From: Flavobacteriaceae bacterium
GTDB taxonomy: Bacteria > Bacteroidota > Bacteroidia > Flavobacteriales > Flavobacteriaceae
NCBI GenBank assembly: GCA_027082925.1
Contig: JALWTD010000014.1
Span: 320,393-384,392, forward strand
Reading direction: 5' to 3'
Length of the DNA: 64,000 nt
Under the pieces are notes generated by a model. The model was not told where the DNA came from and did not search any database. It saw nothing but the letters and a program-made list of their open reading frames with translations. The stretch's first letter is position 1. Each line of letters begins with the position of its first letter. Below, one piece after another: positions 15,786 through 24,693 of this stretch. The translations under genes were made by a program, and so were the position numbers.

Positions 15786-17213
15786 TTAATCTTCAAAAAA
15801 ATCATCGCCAAAACCTATTAAAAACACTTTTTCTTGTGCACGTGTAACTGCAGTATAAAGCCAACGCAGGTAAGCTATGGTTTGTCCATCGGGTAAATAT
15901 GGTTGTTCTATAAACACTGTTTTCCATTGACCACCTTGAGATTTATGGCAAGTTACTGCATATGAAAATTTAATTTGAAGTGCATTAAAATACTTGCTTT
16001 TTTTAACTCTTAATAACTGCTTGTATTTAGATTTTTCATGTGCAAAATCTTTAGCTACTTCCTGATACAATCGGTTTGAATCTTCGTAAGACAATGAAGG
16101 TGTTTCTGAAGTAAGTGTATCTAATAACAATACCGTTTCAAAAGGTTTTTGATTAGGATAATCAATCATTCGTAATTTAACCTCTGCAAATCTAAATCCG
16201 TACAATTCTTTAATTGAAAAAATTTCTAAAATTTCACAAATATCTCCATTAGCAATAAACCCTGCTTCGCTTGTACTTTTTAACCAAAAATAATTGTTTT
16301 TAACCACCATCACGTAATCGCCTGTAGAGATTTCATTTTCTTGTCCTCTAATTTTACTTCGTATTTGTTGGTTGTATTGGTTTGCTCTCTTGTTTGAACG
16401 TACAATAAAGGCGGTGTCTTCTACTCCTATACTATCGTATGCGGTATGTATAGCATCTTGTATTTCATAACCATCTATTAAGCGTATTAAATCCGGATAC
16501 CCTAATTGAAACTTAAAATTGGCATAACCGTTATTGGCCAATATCAATCGTAAATTGGTTGCATTTATAAGTATTCCTGAATTTTCATGCTGACGCATTA
16601 CCTCATTTAACTCAATATGCGTTACTTCTTTATTAAAGTTTAATGCTAGCTTGGTTACATCTAATGCCGGACTAATATCTAGTTTTACCGGAGGTAATTG
16701 TGCAGTATCTCCAATTAACACCAACTTACAGTGAACTCCTGCATAAACGTACGACATCAAATCGTCTAACAGCGAGTTGTTTTCAAATAATTTAGCATTA
16801 TTAGGTGTATCGGGAATCATAGAAGCTTCATCTACAATAAAAATGGTATTTGTATGCTTATTGGTTTGCAATACAAAATCTACACCTCCAGATTTATTTT
16901 TTCTAGGATGATATATTTTTTTATGAATGGTAAAAGCTTCTCTGTTTGAATATCCCGAAATGACTTTAGCAGCTCTTCCCGTTGGTGCTAATAACACCGC
17001 TTTTTTACCCACACGCCATAAGTTGTTTACCACAGTGCTAATTGTAGTTGTTTTACCTGTTCCGGCATATCCTTTAATTAAAAACAATGCATTATTATTT
17101 TTATCAAAAATAAAATTTGTAAGTTTTTCTAATAGCTCATTTTGTGAACTTGTAGGTTCAAAAGGGAATTTTTTTATTAAATCTTCGTAAAATTCTGGCG
17201 CGGTTTTTGTCAT
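15786..17213 (-). CDS. RecD-like superfamily 1 DNA helicase
   Basis: This 475-residue ATPase has Walker A GYAGTGKTT (about 48-56), Walker B FIVDEASMI, the motif III-like block LIGDTAQLPPV and UvrD_C2-type C-terminal motifs (SYAVTCHKSQGGQW, YTAVTRAQEKV). It resembles the stand-alone RecD2/Pif1-like helicases without RecBC partners. It should unwind DNA 5' to 3'. I set the start at MTKTAPEF, because a -7 element (17229-17236, minus strand) covers the longer possible TTG start. Confidence 0.88.
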   Translation of the reverse strand: MTKTAPEFYEDLIKKFPFEPTSSQNELLEKLTNFIFDKNNNALFLIKGYAGTGKTTTISTVVNNLWRVGKKAVLLAPTGRAAKVISGYSNREAFTIHKKIYHPRKNKSGGVDFVLQTNKHTNTIFIVDEASMIPDTPNNAKLFENNSLLDDLMSYVYAGVHCKLVLIGDTAQLPPVKLDISPALDVTKLALNFNKEVTHIELNEVMRQHENSGILINATNLRLILANNGYANFKFQLGYPDLIRLIDGYEIQDAIHTAYDSIGVEDTAFIVRSNKRANQYNQQIRSKIRGQENEISTGDYVMVVKNNYFWLKSTSEAGFIANGDICEILEIFSIKELYGFRFAEVKLRMIDYPNQKPFETVLLLDTLTSETPSLSYEDSNRLYQEVAKDFAHEKSKYKQLLRVKKSKYFNALQIKFSYAVTCHKSQGGQWKTVFIEQPYLPDGQTIAYLRWLYTAVTRAQEKVFLIGFGDDFFED

Positions 17214-17228
17214 ATTTATAATAAAATT

Positions 17229-17236
17229 CAAATATA
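17229..17236 (-). promoter_or_regulatory. Predicted -7 element (TATATTTG) for the RecD-like helicase
   Basis: It matches TAnnTTTG on the minus strand, 15 bp from the ATG at 17213, implying a very short leader. Confidence 0.4.
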
Positions 17237-17281
17237 CAAATTGATTTATGCATAAAAATTTTTCTCATTGAAAAAAATTTG

Positions 17282-17289
17282 TAGATTTG
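17282..17289 (+). promoter_or_regulatory. Predicted -7 element (TAGATTTG)
   Basis: It matches TAnnTTTG followed by C, 31 bp before the start codon of the membrane protein gene at 17321. Confidence 0.45.
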
Positions 17290-17320
17290 CCTACATAGTA
17301 AAAATAAAAATTCAATACAA

Positions 17321-18052
17321 ATGACAACAATTTTGATCATAGTAGCAGGTATCTTAGTTACTGCTCTTTTAGCTTATGCAATTGTTAATTATGTTCCAAG
17401 AAAAATGCATTGGCTAATTTCGGTGGTGTTAATTGGACTTGCAGCTTTTTTAGCTTATAAAATTAATTTTGAAATTCAAAAACCAATAAAATTTAATAAA
17501 GAGAAAAAGGTAAGATACGCTAAGGTAATTAAAAGACTGAAAATAATTAGAGATGCTGAAGTAGCGTACAAAAAAGTAACTGGAAACTACACTGCTGATG
17601 GTGAAGCACTTATTAGCTTTATTGATACTGCTAAGTTTGCTGTTACGCAAACTACCAACGTTCCTAAAACAGTACACCTTGGTGGTGGTATTACTAAAGA
17701 AATTGAAGTTAGAGTTGTAGATACTGTTGGGTATGAAGATGTAAGAGCTTCCTTTGTTGGTAGAGACTATAAAAACATGCTTCAAATTCCTGACACCGAT
17801 CAAAAATTTAAAATTGAAGTTGGTGTAGTTGAAAAAATTGCCGGCTTAAAAGCACCTGTTTTTGAAGTAAAAGTTGATAAAGCTCTTATTTTAAAAGGAA
17901 TGGATTACAACCTTGTTAAACAAGAAAAAGAAGCTATTGGAGGTGAAGAAATTAGAGGTGAATACGTTAAAGTAGGTTCTTTAAACGAAGTTAGTGAAGA
18001 CGGAAACTGGCCACCATTTTATGACAAAGGAGATAAAAAAGATAAAAAATAG
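17321..18052 (+). CDS. Conserved-looking membrane-anchored protein of unknown function
   Basis: This 243-residue protein has two N-terminal membrane helices (about 3-22 and 30-47) followed by a soluble, lysine-rich region. The segment RYAKVIKRLKIIRDAEVAYKK resembles the start of pilin-like or periplasmic domains where short peptides precede a globular domain. The tail ends in a KGDKKDKK stretch. I do not recognise a family. Its end overlaps the DUF3822 gene, which precedes rsmD, so it belongs to a small plus-strand operon. Confidence 0.75.
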   Translation: MTTILIIVAGILVTALLAYAIVNYVPRKMHWLISVVLIGLAAFLAYKINFEIQKPIKFNKEKKVRYAKVIKRLKIIRDAEVAYKKVTGNYTADGEALISFIDTAKFAVTQTTNVPKTVHLGGGITKEIEVRVVDTVGYEDVRASFVGRDYKNMLQIPDTDQKFKIEVGVVEKIAGLKAPVFEVKVDKALILKGMDYNLVKQEKEAIGGEEIRGEYVKVGSLNEVSEDGNWPPFYDKGDKKDKK

Positions 18053-18863
18053 CACTGTAGATTTTAAAAATCTAGGAGATTATAACTTATCCATCCAACT
18101 TAGTTTGGATGGATTTTCTTTTTGTATCCACAACCTAACAGATAATAATATGGTTGTTTTTGGTAGCTATCAATTTGAAAACGAAAACAACTCTCCATAC
18201 AAACATTTAGAACTCGTTGAACAACTATACGAGCAAGAAGAGCTTCTTAATTTGAAGTTTAAAAATGTATCTGTTTGTCATTTTAACGACTTGATAACCC
18301 AAGTTCCCAAACCCTTTTTTAAAAAAGAAGATTTAGCCAGCTATTTACAATACACTGTAAAAGTAATTGAAAATGATTTTATCACTTTTGATGAAGTACG
18401 TAACACCGATATTGTAAATGTGTATATTCCTTTTGTAAATATCAATAACTTTTTACTTGAAAAATATGGCACTTTTACTTACAAACACTCTGCTACTATT
18501 TTAATTGAAAAACTTATAACACAATATAAAAACAACAAAGAAGCGCTCTTGTTTGTAAATGTAACTAATCAGTATTTTGAAGTAGTTATACTTAACAATA
18601 GTAAATTAGAACTATACAATTGCTTTAGTTTTACGACAAAAGAAGACTTTATTTACTATATCCTTTTTGTTGCAGAACAGTTAAATATGAATCCGGAAGT
18701 ATTTAAATTAATTTTAATGGGTGACATCGAAAAGGAATCTGAATTATACGAAATTACATATCAATACATTAGAAATGTTCATTTTTACACTCCTAATAGT
18801 GCGGTTTCTGTGCTAAACGATATTCCATCGCACGCCCATTTCACCTTACTAAATCAATTCTAG
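18021..18863 (+). CDS. DUF3822 family protein
   Basis: This protein has about 280 residues when started at MTKEIKK (ATG at 18021). Longer starts inside the upstream gene are possible. It overlaps the preceding gene by 32 bp and the rsmD GTG start by 1 bp, showing tight translational coupling. The family is found mainly in Bacteroidota next to rsmD. Its fold resembles an actin-like ATPase layout (e.g. TYKHSATILIEKL, ALLFVNVTNQYFEVVIL) with no recognised catalytic motif. Function is unknown, and a link to ribosome assembly is suggested only by the rsmD neighbour. Confidence 0.8.
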   Translation: MTKEIKKIKNSTVDFKNLGDYNLSIQLSLDGFSFCIHNLTDNNMVVFGSYQFENENNSPYKHLELVEQLYEQEELLNLKFKNVSVCHFNDLITQVPKPFFKKEDLASYLQYTVKVIENDFITFDEVRNTDIVNVYIPFVNINNFLLEKYGTFTYKHSATILIEKLITQYKNNKEALLFVNVTNQYFEVVILNNSKLELYNCFSFTTKEDFIYYILFVAEQLNMNPEVFKLILMGDIEKESELYEITYQYIRNVHFYTPNSAVSVLNDIPSHAHFTLLNQF

Positions 18864-19417
18864 TGCGTATTATATCCGGAAAACATAAAAGCAAACGTAT
18901 TCAAGCTCCAAAAAACTTGCCTGTTAGACCTACTACCGATATGGCAAAAGAAGCGCTCTTTAATATTTTAAATAACCTGTATTATTTTGAAAGTATTAAT
19001 GTGTTAGATTTATTTTCGGGAACAGGAAATATTAGCTTTGAATTTGCCTCTAGAGGAACTCAAAATATTACTGCTGTAGATGCGCATTACGGATGTGTGA
19101 AATTTATTCGAAAAATAACCGATGAGCTAAACCTCAACATTACCCCGGTAAAAGCCGATGTTTTTAAATTTTTAGAAAAAACACCCATAAAAGCCGATGT
19201 TATTTTTGCAGACCCTCCATATGATTTTAAACAAGATAAGTTTGAAAAAGTAGTAGATCTGATTTTTGATAACAACTTACTTACTAAAGATGGCGTATTA
19301 ATTGTTGAACATTCTAAACACACCCCTCTAAACACTCATAAATGCTTTAGTTATTCAAAAAAATACGGTGGAAATATGTTTAGCTTTTTTGAGAATAAAA
19401 ACGACTTACAGCAATGA
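18863..19417 (+). CDS. rsmD: 16S rRNA (guanine(966)-N2)-methyltransferase RsmD
   Basis: This 184-residue SAM-dependent methyltransferase has N-terminal MRIISGKHKSKRI, SAM motif LDLFSGTGNISFEFASRG (about 48-65) and catalytic DPPY at 117-120. It methylates G966 of 16S rRNA in the small subunit. GTG is the start codon because the conserved MRIISG begins there and it overlaps the preceding TAG by one base. The 3' end overlaps the convergent moxR gene by 12 bp. Confidence 0.95.
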   Translation: MRIISGKHKSKRIQAPKNLPVRPTTDMAKEALFNILNNLYYFESINVLDLFSGTGNISFEFASRGTQNITAVDAHYGCVKFIRKITDELNLNITPVKADVFKFLEKTPIKADVIFADPPYDFKQDKFEKVVDLIFDNNLLTKDGVLIVEHSKHTPLNTHKCFSYSKKYGGNMFSFFENKNDLQQ

Positions 19418-20359
19418 TTTTATAATTTCTTCTTCGGTAATATTCTCGGCTTCTGCTTTGTAATTTCTAACTATTCTATGTCGTAAAATGGCATATGCAA
19501 CAGCTTGTACATCTTCAATGTCCGGTGCATATTTTCCGTGAATTGCCGCATGTGCTTTTGCGCCTAAAATTAAATTTTGAGAAGCTCTAGGTCCAGCACC
19601 CCAATCTATAAAATCATTTACAAGTTTGGTTGCCTGTGGTGTATTTGGACGTGTTTTTGAAACCAATGTAACGGCATATTCTATTACATTATCTGTAACA
19701 GGAATCCGTCTTATTAAATGTTGGTAATTGTTAATTTCAGCAGCTGATAAAAGTGATTTTAACTCTTGTTTTTCATCGTTGGTTGTATTTTTAACAACCA
19801 ATACTTCTTCATTAAAACTAGGGTAATTTAGCTGAATAGAAAACATAAACCTATCTAATTGTGCTTCAGGAAGCGGATAAGTTCCCTCTTGTTCTATCGG
19901 GTTTTGAGTTGCTAACACAAAAAATGGTTTGGCTAACTTGTAATGATGTCCTGCTACGGTAACTGTTCGCTCTTGCATAGCTTCTAACAACGCCGATTGT
20001 GTTTTTGGAGGTGTTCTATTAATTTCATCGGCAAGAATGATATTACTAAAAATAGGTCCTTTTATAAACTTAAACTGGTTTGTTTCGTCTAAAATTTCAC
20101 TTCCTAAAATATCTGAAGGCATTAAATCTGGTGTAAACTGAATACGCTTAAATTGCAATCCCAATACTTCAGAAATAGTATGCACCATAAGTGTTTTTGC
20201 CAATCCCGGAACTCCTATTAAAAGAGAGTGACCTCCACTTAAAATAGAGAGTAAAATGTGGTCTATTGCTTGTTCTTGGCCTACAATTATTTTAGCAATC
20301 TCTGTTTTAAGTGTTTTGAAAGAAGTTACCAGCTTATTTAATGCTTCAACATCCGACAT
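19406..20359 (-). CDS. MoxR family AAA+ ATPase
   Basis: This 317-residue protein has Walker A GVPGLAKT (49-56), Walker B ILADEINRTPPKTQ and sensor 1 FVLATQNPIEQEGTYPLPEAQLD, all typical of MoxR chaperone-like ATPases. MoxR proteins usually work with a VWA/DUF58 partner, and none is seen on this side. It is the last gene of a periplasmic foldase operon (three bases after the SurA-like gene). That could mean a role in envelope protein maturation, which is an inference. Confidence 0.93.
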   Translation of the reverse strand: MSDVEALNKLVTSFKTLKTEIAKIIVGQEQAIDHILLSILSGGHSLLIGVPGLAKTLMVHTISEVLGLQFKRIQFTPDLMPSDILGSEILDETNQFKFIKGPIFSNIILADEINRTPPKTQSALLEAMQERTVTVAGHHYKLAKPFFVLATQNPIEQEGTYPLPEAQLDRFMFSIQLNYPSFNEEVLVVKNTTNDEKQELKSLLSAAEINNYQHLIRRIPVTDNVIEYAVTLVSKTRPNTPQATKLVNDFIDWGAGPRASQNLILGAKAHAAIHGKYAPDIEDVQAVAYAILRHRIVRNYKAEAENITEEEIIKSLL

Positions 20360-20362
20360 GTG

Positions 20363-21721
20363 TTATTCTTTTTTCCAATTATTTTTAAACTTACATTTTT
20401 TATAATCATCGCTAATTTTAATGTAAGTATCAACTATTTTTTCTCTTGTCCACTTTTCAATGGTTTCTTCTTCCTTTTTTTGAAGCGTTAATTGTTGTAT
20501 TTTTTCGTAGTCTTCGGTAAAACTAGCTGTATGAGCTTCTACTTTACTTTTAAGTAAAATAATTTTATGCATTTTAGATTCACCTCTTATTTCATCGTAA
20601 AAAGGTTCTGTAATTTCTCCTTCTTTTAAATTGGCAACTCTTCCGTATAAAGTAGGGTCCATTCTAGTTAAATTAAACTTGGTATCGCTCGTCTCCGGAT
20701 TTATAATTAATCCTTTGTTATTTTTGGTTTCTTTATCTTCTGAGTATTTTAATACTGCTTCTTCAAATGTTATTTCTCCGTCTAAAATTTGTTGTCTAAT
20801 TCTTGCAAGTTCATCTTTAGAAGCTTGTAACTCTTCAGGAGTAATTTTTGGTTGAATTAAAATATGACGAACATCTCTTTCTTGTCCTTTTATTTTTTCA
20901 ACTTGTATTATGTGATACCCAAACCCAGATTCGAATGGTTCAGAAATTTCACCTTCATCTAAACTAAAGGCAACTTCTTTAAATTCTTTAATAAAACCAC
21001 TGGTTCTTGTTAAGGTGTACAATCCTCCAGATCCCGGTCCATTTCCTGATACTGCAGGGTCGTCAGAGTTGATAATGGCTTTTAACCTAAAACTGTATCC
21101 TGCCTCAATATCTTTCTTTATCTGTTTCAATTTTTCTATAACGCGTTGCACTTCTTCTTTAGAAGGTTTTACATATTTTACTATTTGTGCCAATTCAATC
21201 TCGGCACTAAACTCCGGTAAACTATTTTCTTTTTGAAGGTTTTTGTAATATGTTCTAACTTCTTCAGGAGTAACGGCTACTTTTTCAATAATACTGGCTC
21301 TTTCTTTTCTAATTAAAATTTGCTCTTTTTGAATGTTGAAAAGCTCATTTCTAAGATCTTCTTCATCATTAAAGCCATACATTTCAACTACTTTTTTAAT
21401 AGAGCCTAATTGCTGTGTAAAGTAAGCAATGGTGCGTTCTACTTCTGAATTAACTTCAGAGTCTGAAGCAACTATACTGTCAACAACAGCGTGATGTGCT
21501 ATTAGTTTTTGACTCATAATTTCTTCGAGCATTTCGCAATCTGAAATTTCTACTTTTCCTTCCATTCGTTGCTGAAGCTCTTTTCTAAATTTATCTATAT
21601 CTGAGTCTAAAACTATATTTTTACCCACTACAACAGCTACTCCGTCAATTTTAATTCGTTCTTGTGCTTTTACGCCAATAAATAGTAATAAAAAGCTTAT
21701 TACAATTAAGTTTTGTTTCAT
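20363..21721 (-). CDS. SurA-like periplasmic peptidyl-prolyl isomerase
   Basis: This protein has 452 residues from the ATG at 21721, where a clear signal peptide begins (MKQNLIVISFLLLFIGVKAQ). A SurA_N-type helical domain is followed by two PpiC parvulin domains (segments GSGGLYTLTRTSGFIKEFK and the DVRHILIQPK block). The parvulin signature FEPSFGYHIIQVE-like text appears as FESGFGYHIIQVEK. It probably escorts outer-membrane proteins across the periplasm. A longer in-frame start exists but would bury the signal peptide. It directly follows another foldase gene. Confidence 0.9.
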   Translation of the reverse strand: MKQNLIVISFLLLFIGVKAQERIKIDGVAVVVGKNIVLDSDIDKFRKELQQRMEGKVEISDCEMLEEIMSQKLIAHHAVVDSIVASDSEVNSEVERTIAYFTQQLGSIKKVVEMYGFNDEEDLRNELFNIQKEQILIRKERASIIEKVAVTPEEVRTYYKNLQKENSLPEFSAEIELAQIVKYVKPSKEEVQRVIEKLKQIKKDIEAGYSFRLKAIINSDDPAVSGNGPGSGGLYTLTRTSGFIKEFKEVAFSLDEGEISEPFESGFGYHIIQVEKIKGQERDVRHILIQPKITPEELQASKDELARIRQQILDGEITFEEAVLKYSEDKETKNNKGLIINPETSDTKFNLTRMDPTLYGRVANLKEGEITEPFYDEIRGESKMHKIILLKSKVEAHTASFTEDYEKIQQLTLQKKEEETIEKWTREKIVDTYIKISDDYKKCKFKNNWKKE

Positions 21722-21722
21722 T

Positions 21723-22577
21723 TTAATATATTTCAAATTGTTGTTTTTTATTTGCATCGTCAATAAGTGTTTCTTCTATGTTTCGTAATAATAATAATTT
21801 GCGCTGATGTAAAATCATTTGCTTTATTGTTGGTGTAATATAGCTTTTGGGCGCTACTTGATTTCGTTTTAATACTTGCTTAATTGCCACCAAATATAAG
21901 CTTATTGAGTCTTCTTTTTGAATAAAAGTTCCTTTTTTTAGCAACTGCTTTTTGTCAAATGTCTTCAGTATAGGTATTTTAACCAATATATCGCTATACT
22001 TTACCCAAATAGAATCGTTTAGATGGTGTGATTTTAAAAATAACTCTTTAGATTGAAGACTGTCTAAATCTTCTTTTTTTGACGATTTAAATAATTTTAT
22101 TAGCTCTTTTTTATTTAAAACATCTTTACCTATTCGAATGTATTTTAGCTTAACAAGCTCTTCATTTAATTTAAAATTTTGACTGTTTTTTTGATAAAAC
22201 TCATCAATATCATCTGCTGTTATTTTAGTGTCTAAATATTGCTTAACAACGGCTTCTTTGTACGAGTTTATGAATAAATCTTCTCTATACTTTTTTACCA
22301 ATTTGTCAAACGCTTCTTTTTTATCTTCTAAGTTTAATTGTGCTTTTGATAAAAGCAATTGTTGTTTTACCCAATTATCTATATAATTTCTGGCCAACAA
22401 CAAACTATCGCTTTTAGTAATATCTTTTGTAAAAATATTCTTTAAATCTTCTTTGTACAAATAGGTGTTATTAACTCTAGCTACCGGTTTACGAGTATCT
22501 TTTTTTATGGTGAAATAATCACACGATTGAGATATTGTTATAAAAATAAATACGATATATCTAAACCTTTGTTTCAT
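21723..22577 (-). CDS. Foldase-operon lipoprotein with SurA_N-like helical region
   Basis: This 284-residue protein has an N-terminal hydrophobic segment ending in ISQSCDYF, with Cys19 as a plausible lipid attachment site. The motif PVARVNNTYLYKEDL and a following run of helices resemble the N-terminal chaperone part of SurA/PrsA. I cannot see a complete PpiC domain, so it may be a chaperone without isomerase activity. It lies between two PpiC-domain genes with gaps of 1 and 14 bp, so the three are surely co-expressed. Confidence 0.75.
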   Translation of the reverse strand: MKQRFRYIVFIFITISQSCDYFTIKKDTRKPVARVNNTYLYKEDLKNIFTKDITKSDSLLLARNYIDNWVKQQLLLSKAQLNLEDKKEAFDKLVKKYREDLFINSYKEAVVKQYLDTKITADDIDEFYQKNSQNFKLNEELVKLKYIRIGKDVLNKKELIKLFKSSKKEDLDSLQSKELFLKSHHLNDSIWVKYSDILVKIPILKTFDKKQLLKKGTFIQKEDSISLYLVAIKQVLKRNQVAPKSYITPTIKQMILHQRKLLLLRNIEETLIDDANKKQQFEIY

Positions 22578-22591
22578 TAAAGTTACCTAAT

Positions 22592-24205
22592 TTAATTACG
22601 TTTTAATTGTCTAATTACTTTCTTTTTTTCTCGCTTATTGAACTTTACCTCGTACATAACGTGCAGTTGTGCAATCCATTCTTTTTCTAAATAATCTTGA
22701 TAATCGGAAATAACCAATCCTTTAATTTCTTCCAGCTTTTTATGTTTGTACTTTTTCTGCTTATTTTTATTAAAATAGGCTGCCAAACCAGCACTATCTT
22801 TAGATTTATTCCATACTTTTTTCTCTAACAAATCAAATAGTAGTAATCCGTCTTTAAACTCATTGTATGTTGCTGCAAAATCTGCGTTGGAGTTTTCTAT
22901 ATGCTCTTTATAATACACGAGTAACTCCTTCATTTTAAAATCTTTAAAAGCAGTTTCAATATCTTTATTTCTAACTCTTCTAAAGTATGTTAAAAACTTA
23001 CTTTGAAGTATCTTTTTATTTTCAATAGTAAGTATTACTTGTTTAAACTCACTAGGATTTGCATTCCAATTTACATTTTTTAATTGTTCTAATGCCGATT
23101 TGTTTTCAACAATATTATACTGTCTTAATAGTTTATTTATAACTGACGCTCCTATTAAATTAGACCGAGGGTCTTTTTCAATTTTTTTTGTCAACCTATT
23201 TCTTTCTTCACTAAAACTTTTTAATGGGTATTTTTTAATCAGTTTTATAATATGCCAGCCGTATTTTGTTTTAACCGGTTTTGATATTTCTCCTTCTTCA
23301 TTTAATGAAAAAGCAGCATCATAAAAACTTTCAATCATTCTCCCTACACCAAATCTACCTAATTTTCCTCCGTTAACAGCACTCGCTCTATCTTCTGAAA
23401 CTTTTGCGGCTAAATGTCCAAAATCAAACTTCTTATCAACCAGCAATTGGTATAAAGAATCCATCTTTTTTTTCACTTTTAAACTATCGCCTCTAAGCAT
23501 AATATGAGCAACTTCTATTTCTCCTTTTGAAGGTCTTCTGCCGTGTACTTTTAAAATATGATATCCATATTTTGTTCTAAATGGTTTTGAAACACTATCT
23601 ACAGGTGTATTGTACGCTGCTGTTTCAAAAGGATAGACCATTTGTAACGCTGTAAAATAACCAATCATACCTCCATTTGATTGTACCGATGGGTCTTGCG
23701 AGTATTTTTTAGCAACCTCTTCAAATTTTGCTCCTTTTTCAAGTAACTGTTTTGCTTCAAGCAGTTTGTTATATGCCTCTAACGTGTCTTTTGGAGGTGC
23801 GTTAGGCTCTAAAAATATTAAAATATGGCTCACACTCACTTCGGTTTTTAACCGCTCGTAAGCTTCTGATACCAGTTTATTTGTTACCGACTCGTCTTTC
23901 AAATAAGGTAAAACCAATTTGTTTTTATAGGCTTTTAGTTCCTTTTTAAAACTTTGAGCAGTATCTAATTTTAAATCTTTTGCTTGCTTTACTTTTAGTT
24001 TATAATCTACAAATAATTTCAAGTAACTCTCGGCACTCTGTGTTTTTTCTGCTGTTAAAAGCGTTTTATTCTTATTGTAAACCTTGATAAACTCTTGTGA
24101 GTAATAAGGTTCGTTATCAATTGTAAATAGCACTTTGTTTTTTTCTTGAGAAAAAGATTGAATTGAAATAAATAAAAAAGTAGCTAATAAAAACTTATAA
24201 TTCAT
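22592..24205 (-). CDS. Periplasmic PpiC-type peptidyl-prolyl isomerase with tandem parvulin domains
   Basis: This 537-residue protein begins with a signal peptide (MNYKFLLATFLFISIQSFSQ). Two parvulin domains are visible in the first 330 residues, each ending in the motif KPFRTKYGYHILKVHGR or KPVKTKYGWHIIKLIKK. The remaining 200 residues are helical with a basic C-terminus (KFNKREKKKVIRQLKRN). It should act on unfolded outer-membrane or secreted proteins. It is the first gene of the foldase-moxR operon. Confidence 0.9.
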   Translation of the reverse strand: MNYKFLLATFLFISIQSFSQEKNKVLFTIDNEPYYSQEFIKVYNKNKTLLTAEKTQSAESYLKLFVDYKLKVKQAKDLKLDTAQSFKKELKAYKNKLVLPYLKDESVTNKLVSEAYERLKTEVSVSHILIFLEPNAPPKDTLEAYNKLLEAKQLLEKGAKFEEVAKKYSQDPSVQSNGGMIGYFTALQMVYPFETAAYNTPVDSVSKPFRTKYGYHILKVHGRRPSKGEIEVAHIMLRGDSLKVKKKMDSLYQLLVDKKFDFGHLAAKVSEDRASAVNGGKLGRFGVGRMIESFYDAAFSLNEEGEISKPVKTKYGWHIIKLIKKYPLKSFSEERNRLTKKIEKDPRSNLIGASVINKLLRQYNIVENKSALEQLKNVNWNANPSEFKQVILTIENKKILQSKFLTYFRRVRNKDIETAFKDFKMKELLVYYKEHIENSNADFAATYNEFKDGLLLFDLLEKKVWNKSKDSAGLAAYFNKNKQKKYKHKKLEEIKGLVISDYQDYLEKEWIAQLHVMYEVKFNKREKKKVIRQLKRN

Positions 24206-24297
24206 AAAGAAATTAATTTCGGTTTAAAAATAACAAAATTGCCCGTTTTAAAACGCTGCAATTTATTTTTTATTTTTTGTTTTTGACGTTAAAAAAA

Positions 24298-24579
24298 TCA
24301 CAAAGAAATGATTCCCTCTACCTTTTCGGCTTCTTTGTATTTTAAAATAACATCATCGGCTTTTTTCATAACAACAAGGATAGAAATACTAACGTACTTT
24401 CCTGTTTTAGATGTCTTTTTTTGAATTACAGCACCTAAGTGATTAAACATATTTTCAATTTGTTTAATTTTAGCTTCATCAGATGGAATAATAAACTTAA
24501 AAAGGTATTTAGATGGAAAAACGGTATCCTTTTTTAATTTCTTCTTTAGTTTTTTATAAAATTGGTCTCTTTTATCCAT
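24298..24579 (-). CDS. DUF493 (YbeD-like) family protein
   Basis: This 93-residue protein carries the small ferredoxin-like-fold core of the family (FPSKYLFKFIIPSDEAKIKQ, KTGKYVSISILVVMKKADDV). YbeD-like proteins resemble ACT-type regulatory domains, and their role is unclear. It is transcribed alone, divergent from the ATP-binding protein gene, with a -7 element (24601-24608) 22 bp upstream. Confidence 0.85.
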   Translation of the reverse strand: MDKRDQFYKKLKKKLKKDTVFPSKYLFKFIIPSDEAKIKQIENMFNHLGAVIQKKTSKTGKYVSISILVVMKKADDVILKYKEAEKVEGIISL

Positions 24580-24600
24580 TGCTTATTTAAAAAAAGTAAA

Positions 24601-24608
24601 CAAATATA
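24601..24608 (-). promoter_or_regulatory. Predicted -7 element (TATATTTG) for the DUF493 gene
   Basis: It matches TAnnTTTG on the minus strand, 22 bp before the start codon. Confidence 0.45.
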
Positions 24609-24681
24609 ATATTGTTTAACTATTGTTAATATTTAGCTGACAAAATTACATGAATATTTTTAGTATAATTTACTAAAAACC

Positions 24682-24689
24682 TATTTTTG
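24682..24689 (+). promoter_or_regulatory. Predicted -7 element (TATTTTTG), only 4 bp before a start codon
   Basis: It matches TAnnTTTG followed by C, and the ATG at 24694 comes after just four bases. If this promoter is used, the mRNA would be leaderless or begin within the coding region. Confidence 0.4.
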
Positions 24690-24693
24690 CACT

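Noticed and set aside
17450-17803. 117-codon minus-strand frame opposite the membrane protein at 17321
   Set aside because: It is antisense to a better-supported gene with a promoter, and its sequence is low-complexity Asn/Ser/Phe without domain.
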